Origin: Actinomycetota bacterium
Lineage (GTDB): Bacteria > Actinomycetota > Actinomycetes > S36-B12
Assembly (NCBI GenBank): GCA_030645615.1
Contig: JAUSNB010000039.1
Location: forward strand, 1-64,000
DNA: 64,000 nt
Direction: 5' to 3'
The stretch's first letter is position 1. Each line of letters starts with the position of its first letter. Positions 58,136 through 64,000 of this stretch are shown here, one piece after another. Made by a program: the position numbers and the translations under genes. A model generated the notes under the pieces. That model saw only the letters and a program-made list of their open reading frames with translations. It was not told the origin of the DNA and searched no databases.

Positions 58136-58518
58136 GGTTGACCAACATGGTTCCTGAGTTTATGACGTCGTTTCCCGAGCAGTTGAAGCCGGGCCATCTC
58201 TACGTGTCTACCCACTTCTCGACCGCAGCGCACCTATGTGCCTGCAGCTGCGGCAGCGAGGTCATCACGCCGCTCTCTCCAGCCCAATGGGTGCTTACGT
58301 TCGACGGCACCATCTCAATGAGGCCGTCCATTGGGAACTGGGCGTTGCCATGCCAGTCTCACTACGTCATCGACCACGGCGCGATCCGATGGGCTCGCGG
58401 CTTCACCCGCGACGAGATCCAGCGCAACCGCGAGTCGGACCACCGGACATTGGATGCTGCCCATGCCACCCAGGGCGGATGGTGGAGCCGCCTGTTTCAC
58501 CGCCGGAAAGGAACCTGA
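58132..58518 (+). CDS. DUF6527 protein (putative metal-binding partner of the Ubl system)
   Basis: 128 residues; GTG 58132 overlaps the E1 stop, with ATG 58147 as an alternative start. The DUF6527 signature is present: HLCACSCGSEVITPLSPAQW (Cys 36, 38, 40), then MRPSIGNWALPCQSHYVI (C74, H77), which could hold a zinc ion. A basic C-terminal tail follows. DUF6527 genes recur beside multiubiquitin and DUF6791-E1 genes; the molecular role (adaptor, ligase or protease) is not known. Confidence 0.85.
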   Translation: MRLTNMVPEFMTSFPEQLKPGHLYVSTHFSTAAHLCACSCGSEVITPLSPAQWVLTFDGTISMRPSIGNWALPCQSHYVIDHGAIRWARGFTRDEIQRNRESDHRTLDAAHATQGGWWSRLFHRRKGT

Positions 58519-58924
58519 CTGGCGCCCTCCGACGGTCTCGTTCCGGTGTCCTTCGGCTGCACCTGTCCGTTTTGCCCGGAACCACTTCGGAGATTGGAAC
58601 TCCGGACCAACGCAACACAAGCGAGACACGACGTGCCCTGGTCCTGGCCGCAGGCGCGTGGCGGGTCCGACAAGTAGCTGACGCCGACCTCGAGGGCGCC
58701 AAGGACTGCCAGCCCCTGACGACTCGCCACCGCGACACCGCCATTCGCTCACCTGAACGCCGAAGCGCCCAAAGGACAAAATGCAACCACTAGCCGGGCT
58801 AGCATCCCGACGCGCGACGAGTACGCGCTGCGGTCAATCTAGGCCAGTCCCCGGTGGCTGAGCCCGCGTTACAACCCACCGAGGATCCGTTGACAAGGCG
58901 CTAGTGCTCTTGATGAGCGTCCGA
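58519..58924. other. 406-bp interval between Ubl operon and module copy B
   Basis: No gene is supported. Open frames on both strands have poor composition and no ribosome sites. The base composition returns to the ICE type near the right end, so a boundary between the cargo and the module lies here. Confidence 0.4.
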
Positions 58925-58964
58925 ATGCGAGGCACCGAAGGGGTCGCACCGTTGACCGGGTAAC
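58925..58964 (+). promoter_or_regulatory. Module motif copy 4, upstream of DUF4192 gene B
   Basis: ATGCGAGGCACC, 13 bases, CGTTGACC and GGGTAA; it ends 68 bp before ATG 59033. It occupies the same relative place as motif copy 1 before DUF4192 gene A. Confidence 0.6.
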
Positions 58965-59032
58965 GGCGCTTGCGCGTCGCTGCCGGCGGCCTCGGGCTGC
59001 CGGGCTACCACTGCCCTGGAAGGACGTTCCTG

Positions 59033-60226
59033 ATGTCGGACTCCGTGATCACCTCTGCTGGACGGTTGACCCTGTCCAGTCCCGACGCGTTCCTCGCGTC
59101 GATCCCGCACATGATCGGCTTCCCGCCCGAGGACTCAATCGTCATCGTCGGCCTCGCTCCCGACCACACGGGTGCAGGATCGACGGTCCGCGTGACCCAG
59201 CGCTTCGACCGACCACCGGCCGGGATCGCCGGCGACGAGGCGCGGCAGCTCGCCGCCCAGGCTGCCGAGCCGATGATCAGGTCAGGGTCAATCGAGGTGA
59301 TCATCGCCGTGTTCGCCGACCAGTACCCCGAACCGGATCGCGAGCTGCCCGACGCGGCGCTGGTCGACGCGCTCATCACTGCCCTGGACGACGGCGGTGT
59401 CGGCATCCGCGACGCCCTCTACACCGACGGCACGTCGCGCTGGTCCTACGGCTGCGACAACCCGAGCTGCTGCCCTCCAACCGGTCGGGTCATCTCCGAG
59501 AAGGTGCGAACCCTGGTCGCCGCGGAGTTCGCGCTGGCCGGATCGGCGATGGTCGACTCCCGCGAGGTGCTCGCCGCCGAGGTCGCGCCCGCCGACGCGG
59601 CCGCACGCGCGCAGGTCGCCGACTGCGTCCGCGCAGCCGAGCAGGCCCGCGACGACGCCCTCGCCGCGCCCGGAACCTCGCACACCACCGACCGCCCGAC
59701 ACGTGCCAGGGAGGACTGGCGCGAGCAGTCCATCACGCAGATCGCCGCCCTCACCTCCGGCGAGCCGGCCAGCCCCCAGGAGTTCGCCCGTGTCGCGGTC
59801 GGGCTGGGCGACATCCGCGTGCGCGACACCGTCCTGTGGGATCTCATGCAGCCGTCCGCCGACCCACCGGCAGCGATCGCGGGCCTGACGAATGTCGTCC
59901 GTCACGCCCCCGACGGCCATGTGGCCCCCGCCGCGACGGTCCTGGCGATCTGCCACTGGACATCCGGCGACGGCGCCCGCGCGAACGCCGCCCTGCAACG
60001 CGCCGACGACGACAACCCCGACTACTCGCTGGCGGCCCTGGTACGCACCAGCCTCAGCGCTGGGCTGCCACCCCAGTCGTGGCGCGACGCCCTTGCCGAC
60101 CTGACCCGCGACACCTGCCGGCACGGCGAGCCCCCGCGTACCCCGCAGCCTGCCGCCGGCCCAGTCGTGGCCTCACCGCACCGTCGCGCCTCGATCGCCG
60201 CATCCCAGCCGGGTCTGGCCCTCTAG
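59033..60226 (+). CDS. DUF4192-domain protein (module copy B)
   Basis: 397 residues from ATG 59033 (GAAGGA nine bases upstream); the frame upstream of this point aligns with nothing in copy A. The same landmarks as copy A are present: LTLSSPDAFLASIPHMIGF, GCDNPSCCPPTGRVIS and AICHWTSGDGARANAALQRA. It differs from copy A at many positions, so the copies are related but not a recent duplication. Confidence 0.92.
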   Translation: MSDSVITSAGRLTLSSPDAFLASIPHMIGFPPEDSIVIVGLAPDHTGAGSTVRVTQRFDRPPAGIAGDEARQLAAQAAEPMIRSGSIEVIIAVFADQYPEPDRELPDAALVDALITALDDGGVGIRDALYTDGTSRWSYGCDNPSCCPPTGRVISEKVRTLVAAEFALAGSAMVDSREVLAAEVAPADAAARAQVADCVRAAEQARDDALAAPGTSHTTDRPTRAREDWREQSITQIAALTSGEPASPQEFARVAVGLGDIRVRDTVLWDLMQPSADPPAAIAGLTNVVRHAPDGHVAPAATVLAICHWTSGDGARANAALQRADDDNPDYSLAALVRTSLSAGLPPQSWRDALADLTRDTCRHGEPPRTPQPAAGPVVASPHRRASIAASQPGLAL

Positions 60227-60236
60227 CCCGGGACCC

Positions 60237-60261
60237 GTGGACAACCTTCCCCGTCGTCCAC
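60237..60261 (+). terminator. Stem-loop after DUF4192 gene B
   Basis: GTGGAC (60237-60242) pairs with GTCCAC (60256-60261) around a 13-base loop. It sits at the same place as the stem at 46613-46634 and shares its arm sequence, although the loop differs. Confidence 0.45.
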
Positions 60262-60345
60262 AGGCCCCGCCGTCTCGCCGTTCCGGGGCGAGCGGCCCCG
60301 TGACCATCACCGCACGACCCTGCCCACCTATCGAAGGAGCCCGCC

Positions 60346-60747
60346 ATGGATATCAGCGACTGGATCGACCTCATCGACGCCCGCATCGCCCGCCGGCCCC
60401 GCGCCGCCGACCGCGCGTGGGCATGGGCCCATATCGCCCACCTCGTCGCCCTGAACGACCTGCTCACCGACCGCTCGACCGCCCCGAGTGCGGCCTGCTG
60501 GGTCGAGCCGCGGATGGCGTGGACACTCGACGACCTCGCCAGCGCCGGCACCCGCACCGACCCGGTCCGGCTGCCCCTGGTGGATCCGGCGGACACCCCG
60601 GAGGCGCTGCAGCAGATCCTCGACCGGCTCATCCTCACTGCCGGTGCCCCGGATCGGCACGCCACCGCCGCGCAGGCCGACGCCTGCGCCCAGGCCGTCA
60701 CCCGGGCCGTCGCCGCCCGCCACGACTACGCCACCTCACCGACATGA
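60346..60747 (+). CDS. Hypothetical module protein, 133 residues (copy B)
   Basis: Same length as copy A at 46726, with matching blocks RPRAADRAWAWAHIAHLVAL and CWVEPRMAWTLDDLASAGTR. The start has AAGGAG upstream. Its stop overlaps the ATG of the next gene. No family recognised; retention of gene pair and overlap in both copies argues for a joint function. Confidence 0.8.
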   Translation: MDISDWIDLIDARIARRPRAADRAWAWAHIAHLVALNDLLTDRSTAPSAACWVEPRMAWTLDDLASAGTRTDPVRLPLVDPADTPEALQQILDRLILTAGAPDRHATAAQADACAQAVTRAVAARHDYATSPT

Positions 60748-62033
60748 CCGTCACCGATCCCCCACCCGCCGCGCCACATCCCACGTACGGCGAGCTCATG
60801 GACCGCGCGCGCTGGCACACCGTCCACGCCCACGCCCTTCTCACCCAGGCGCGCTTCGCGTCGCAGGATCACGCCCGGGACGCCGTTCGCTCACGGGCGG
60901 AGCTGCTGGCCGGGCTCGCGGCCCACGCCCGCGCCGTCATCGGCCCCGCGCACCTGACGGCGCTGCGCGAGCACCCGGTGACCCGACGGACCCCCGACGC
61001 CGTCGACTCCCGGGTGCGGCACCTGCTCACATGGATCGACGCCCTCACCGAACCGAGCTGGCGGTCACTGTCGACACCGGACGACATCGACGAGGTTCGT
61101 GACACCGGCGACCGGGGTCCGGTGTGCGCCGCGTACCGGGCCGCGACCCTGGCCGTCAAGGCGGCCACCGACCTGATCCTCACCCACTACCGCGGCACCG
61201 GGGCGGCCCGCGCGTGGACGCCCCCGGCGCTGACCGCAACCGGTTACGGCCCGCTCGTGGTGGAGGTCGCCCGGGTGGCCGCCATCGCGGCCGCGATCGA
61301 GCCACTGGCCGTGCGCTGCCGGCAGGCCGGACTGACCCGCTCCGAGGTCGACCTGGATCTGCCGCTCGCGGACCGACTGGTCGACGACACGTGGTCGCTG
61401 GCCGCGGAGTGGGGCTTCCCGCAGCCCGGGATCCGGGACATCACCGTGGCACGGCCCGCGATCCGCACCGGGGACCCGGCCGCCGAGTGGACCGACCGGA
61501 TCCACCACGTCCGCGACCGGATGCGGGCGCACCAGGACACCGGGCACGCCGGGGTCCGCACCCTGCAGGACGTCGCCCGCCTGGGCACAGTGATCTCCCA
61601 CATCCTGGCCACCAGCGGCACCGACGCACCCGTCGAGCAGGCCGCGATCACCGCCCGGTGGCGGTCGATCACCGAGTACCTGGCGCCGCTGCGCAGCACC
61701 GAACCGGCCGACCGCACGGTGCGGTCGCACGTGGAGCGGATGCTCGAGCTGGCCCGCCCGGCACACACCCAGGACGCACCGAGGGCGCGTGACCGGCTGC
61801 TGCGGGCCATCGCCGACACGGCGCCGGTCCTGGACGAGTGCGCCGCCATTGCCGATCGGCTCGCGGCCTCCAGCACCGACCTGTGGATCCCCGCGAAGCC
61901 CACCCGCCCCTACCTGCGGTCGATCCGCACCGCCGGTCTGGCCGCCCGCCGGCCGACCGAGGCGCCGCGCGCCTGGCCCCGCCCCACTCGCGCCACCGGC
62001 GCGGGAACGGCTCGATGGGTGGGACTGACGTGA
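60744..62033 (+). CDS. Hypothetical module protein, 429 residues (copy B)
   Basis: ATG 60744 overlaps the previous stop (ATGA). It is the counterpart of the 413-residue protein of copy A: PTYGELMDRARWHTVHAHAL at the start, LAVRCRQAGLTRSEVDLDLP and LADRLVDDTWSLA in the middle and STDLWIPAKPTRPYLRSIRT near the end. It is all-helical without visible catalytic motif and about 16 residues longer than copy A. Confidence 0.8.
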   Translation: MTVTDPPPAAPHPTYGELMDRARWHTVHAHALLTQARFASQDHARDAVRSRAELLAGLAAHARAVIGPAHLTALREHPVTRRTPDAVDSRVRHLLTWIDALTEPSWRSLSTPDDIDEVRDTGDRGPVCAAYRAATLAVKAATDLILTHYRGTGAARAWTPPALTATGYGPLVVEVARVAAIAAAIEPLAVRCRQAGLTRSEVDLDLPLADRLVDDTWSLAAEWGFPQPGIRDITVARPAIRTGDPAAEWTDRIHHVRDRMRAHQDTGHAGVRTLQDVARLGTVISHILATSGTDAPVEQAAITARWRSITEYLAPLRSTEPADRTVRSHVERMLELARPAHTQDAPRARDRLLRAIADTAPVLDECAAIADRLAASSTDLWIPAKPTRPYLRSIRTAGLAARRPTEAPRAWPRPTRATGAGTARWVGLT

Positions 62034-62080
62034 GATCTGGCTGACGTCGCCTGCCGGCTGCCCTCACCGGGGGCAGCCGG

Positions 62081-62122
62081 ATGCGAGGCACCAGCGCGCT
62101 GGACACCGTTGACCCAAGTAGG
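62081..62122 (+). promoter_or_regulatory. Module motif copy 5, upstream of pentapeptide gene B
   Basis: ATGCGAGGCACC, 14 bases, CGTTGACC and AAGTAGG. It ends 71 bp before ATG 62194 (56 bp before the alternative GTG 62179). It combines the left block of copy 4 with the right block of copy 2. Confidence 0.6.
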
Positions 62123-62193
62123 AGGACAACTCGTCCGGCAGCGCAAAGGAGCACAGGTGTCCCAGTCCCCATCCCCGTGTGGCCAGGTGTCCC

Positions 62194-62886
62194 ATGCCTG
62201 ACGCGGAGCCGACGCGTGATTTCCGTGGGCAATCCCTGCCCGGAGCCGTCTTCGACGGGCAGGACCTGCGCGAGGCACAGTTCGACCGGGCCGACCTCAC
62301 GGGCGCGTCCTTCGTCGGCGCCCGGCTGGACGGTGCGAGCTTCTGCGGTGCCGACCTGACGGGCGCGAGCCTGCGCGAGGCGGTGCTCGACGCCGCCGAG
62401 CTCAGGGGGGCGTGCCTGCGGGAAGCCGACCTGACCGGCGCGACCGCCCTGTATGCCGATCTGCGCCGGGCCGACCTGAGCGGAGCGAGGCTCACCGACG
62501 CGGACCTCACGTGCGCGACCCTGAGCGGCGTCGACGCCACCGGGGCGAGGTTCACCCGCACCCAGCTCGCGGGGGCCAACGTGCGCGGGGCGGCCCTGAC
62601 GGGCGCGACATTCACCGGCGCGAGCCTTGCTGATGCGGACCTGGCCGGCAGCGACCTGACCCAGGCGCAGTTCCCCGACACGACTGGTGCCGCTGTCGCG
62701 GTGTTCCTCGCCCGGGCCGAGGCGCACTGGTCCACCGGGCAGGTGCTGTCCCGGATCGCTGACGACCTGGGGATCGCCGAGTACACCCACGACATCCAGC
62801 CGTTGGTCGACCGGACCGTCGAGGCGGGACGCCCGGTGTCGGCGCCGCGCACCACACGGCAGCCTCCCCCGATCTCATGGGCGTGA
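62194..62886 (+). CDS. Pentapeptide-repeat protein (module copy B)
   Basis: 230 residues from ATG 62194; GTG 62179 is an alternative. Repeats run from about residue 20 to 165 (LREAQFDRADLTGASFVGAR and on). The C-terminal domain matches copy A (GAAVAVFLARAEAHWSTGQV; ends QPPPISWA). The repeat region is shorter than in copy A by several coils, whereas the tail is conserved, so the tail is likely the specific functional part. Confidence 0.9.
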   Translation: MPDAEPTRDFRGQSLPGAVFDGQDLREAQFDRADLTGASFVGARLDGASFCGADLTGASLREAVLDAAELRGACLREADLTGATALYADLRRADLSGARLTDADLTCATLSGVDATGARFTRTQLAGANVRGAALTGATFTGASLADADLAGSDLTQAQFPDTTGAAVAVFLARAEAHWSTGQVLSRIADDLGIAEYTHDIQPLVDRTVEAGRPVSAPRTTRQPPPISWA

Positions 62887-62892
62887 GGTCGG

Positions 62893-63315
62893 TCAGCCCG
62901 GTGGGCGCAGGCGCGCCCGCAGCCCGGGCAGGGTCGCCTCCAAGGACGCCAGGACGGCGGCGAGCGCCGCCTCGACCACGGAGGCATCCCCAGCGTCGAC
63001 GTCGATGACGAACGACATCCCACCGTGGGGAGCCGGCTGGGCCAGGAGGTCGGCAGCGGCCGTGAACGGGTCGGGGCGTCGCGTGCTGGCGGCGAGAGCG
63101 ACCAGCGCGCTCGCTGGCACCGACAGGCCATGGGCCAGGTGCTCGATGGTCGAGGGCCGGTAGGTGTCCCGGGCTCCGGTGACCACGTTGACGACGCTGT
63201 TCACCGACAGCCCGCTGGCGACCGCGAGGTCGGCCTGGGTGTGGTGGCCGCGCAGGACCATCGCCTGGCGGATCACCGCCCCGAACCAGGCGGGGTGTCG
63301 CACGGTCACAGCCAC
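62893..63315 (-). CDS. Small HTH (XRE-like) protein of the module (copy B)
   Basis: 140 residues from GTG 63315, preceded by AAGGAGG at five bases; an upstream GTG at 63336 overlaps the conserved box. HTH: HHTQADLAVASGLSVNSVVN and GARDTYRPSTIEHL. The C-terminal domain FVIDVDAGDASVVEAALAAV is shared with copy A. It is convergent with the pentapeptide gene (6-bp gap) and divergent from the next gene. Confidence 0.82.
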   Translation of the reverse strand: MAVTVRHPAWFGAVIRQAMVLRGHHTQADLAVASGLSVNSVVNVVTGARDTYRPSTIEHLAHGLSVPASALVALAASTRRPDPFTAAADLLAQPAPHGGMSFVIDVDAGDASVVEAALAAVLASLEATLPGLRARLRPPG

Positions 63316-63331
63316 GACGGCCTCCTTCGTC

Positions 63332-63354
63332 CCCACATTTTACCCACGAAACAT
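63332..63354 (-). promoter_or_regulatory. 23-bp conserved box of the HTH gene (copy B)
   Basis: Identical to 49807-49829. In both copies it lies between the divergent HTH gene and the 290-residue-type gene, and contains TAAAAT on the minus strand. Conservation well above that of the flanking sequence marks it as a protein-binding or promoter element. Confidence 0.65.
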
Positions 63355-63475
63355 CCCGCAGCGAAACGCAATCTGACAGTGCGAAGTTTAGTCCTGCCCA
63401 TATCGGGGTAAACCCGTTACTGACAGGTTGCTGACCGCCGGGTCACCGGCATTCCCAGGACGCGGGGTACCACTG

Positions 63476-64000
63476 ATGGACGACAAGGACCTGGATCCGC
63501 TCGTGCGGGATCCGGCGATGGCCTCACCGGCGGCGGCGTACGCCCTGATCGCCCTGGCCGACGAGGTGACGTTCGATCCCGACGTGGCCGGTGACGTCGT
63601 GCTGCTGCTGACCGAACGGCTGAGACCGGGCGGGTCGCTGGCCCGAGCCCTGCCGTCCCACCCGAACCCGTGCGCCCTGCTCACCGCGGCAGCGAAGAAC
63701 GCCGCCCTGCAGGCCATCGAGGCCACCGGCCGCCACAAGCGCGCGATGCACCTGACCGACGACGGCGACCTCACCGCCCTAGAGATCCCCGGCGCCCCGA
63801 TCGTGCCGACGGCGGGCATCTTCGAACTGCTCGAGGACCTCGGCTGGACCGCCGCGCACCTGCAGGCCCTGGCGATCCCCCGGCAGCGGGCCGGCCGCTC
63901 CATCCACCCCGGCATCGAGGCGGTGCTGGACAAGGTCGCGCACTGCTACGGCATCACCGTGCGCTGCCCCGGCTGCCCCAGCCCGATGGACCTGCAACGG
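63476..64000 (+). CDS. Hypothetical module protein (copy B), cut by the window edge
   Basis: The first 175 residues, from ATG 63476, match the 290-residue protein of copy A: DVAGDVVLLLTERLRPGG, HPNPCALLTAAAKNAAL, GRSIHPGIEAVLDKVAHCYG and the Cys pair RCPGCPSPMDL. It continues past 64000. If the synteny holds, a 265-residue-type gene, Xis and integrase follow. Confidence 0.8.
   Translation, partial: MDDKDLDPLVRDPAMASPAAAYALIALADEVTFDPDVAGDVVLLLTERLRPGGSLARALPSHPNPCALLTAAAKNAALQAIEATGRHKRAMHLTDDGDLTALEIPGAPIVPTAGIFELLEDLGWTAAHLQALAIPRQRAGRSIHPGIEAVLDKVAHCYGITVRCPGCPSPMDLQR

Noticed and set aside
1-64000. CRISPR array or rRNA operon
   Set aside because: No regularly spaced repeats with unique spacers and no rRNA-like stretches were seen.

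Overview
The window comes from a high-GC actinobacterium. Codon use is GC-rich, regulators are mostly TetR-type, the branched-chain (Liv-type) transporter cluster is actinobacterial in style, and the conjugation genes are of the SCO6880/VirB4/VirD4/MobF set found in actinobacterial integrative conjugative elements (ICEs). No species can be named from the sequence alone.

Region 1 (about 0.1-20.3 kb) is a catabolic island. Eighteen minus-strand genes run from 17958 down to 1997, nearly all overlapping or abutting, so they look like one operon: MaoC hydratase, citrate-synthase-like lyase, second MaoC, acyl-CoA ligase, a complete branched-chain-type ABC importer (binding protein, two permeases, two ATPases), second acyl-CoA ligase, zinc-type alcohol dehydrogenase, cyclase-family hydrolase, a 2-oxoacid dehydrogenase complex (E1 alpha, E1 beta, a free lipoyl domain and a separate E2 catalytic domain), a TetR regulator and an enoyl-CoA hydratase. 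A divergent pair (class III CoA-transferase, nitronate-monooxygenase-like flavoprotein) follows. Together these suggest uptake, CoA activation and beta-oxidation-like breakdown of an exogenous organic acid; the substrate is unknown.

Region 2 (20.3-23.3 kb) is a junction full of wreckage: frameshifted IS256 and IS3-family transposase pieces, a decayed tRNA-Ser-like sequence and an abortive-infection gene broken by an in-frame stop.

Region 3 (23.4-55.2 kb) is ICE 'A': T4SS genes (NlpC/P60, VirB2-like, VirB6/TrbL-like, SCO6880, VirB4, VirD4), a cargo block (DUF5343 plus Swt1-type HEPN pair; coiled-coil membrane protein), a MobF relaxase, secreted proteins, a single-chain restriction-modification enzyme, a conserved accessory module (DUF4192, two unknown proteins, pentapeptide-repeat protein, small HTH protein, two more unknowns), Xis, tyrosine integrase, and a TIR plus RipA-like membrane protein pair. 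It ends next to the 3' half of a tRNA-Lys(UUU), an attachment-site scar at 55142-55183.

Region 4 (55.2-64 kb, open on the right) carries a second copy of the same accessory module in the same gene order, preceded by an XRE/ImmA regulator pair divergent from a compact ubiquitin-like operon (ubiquitin-like protein, DUF6791-E1/ThiF protein, DUF6527 protein). The simplest reading is two related ICEs in tandem at one tRNA-Lys site, each with different defence cargo. The items that most deserve follow-up are the ubiquitin-like operon, the TIR/RipA-like pair, the DUF5343/HEPN pair, the duplicated module with its shared regulatory motifs, and the tRNA-Lys scar.
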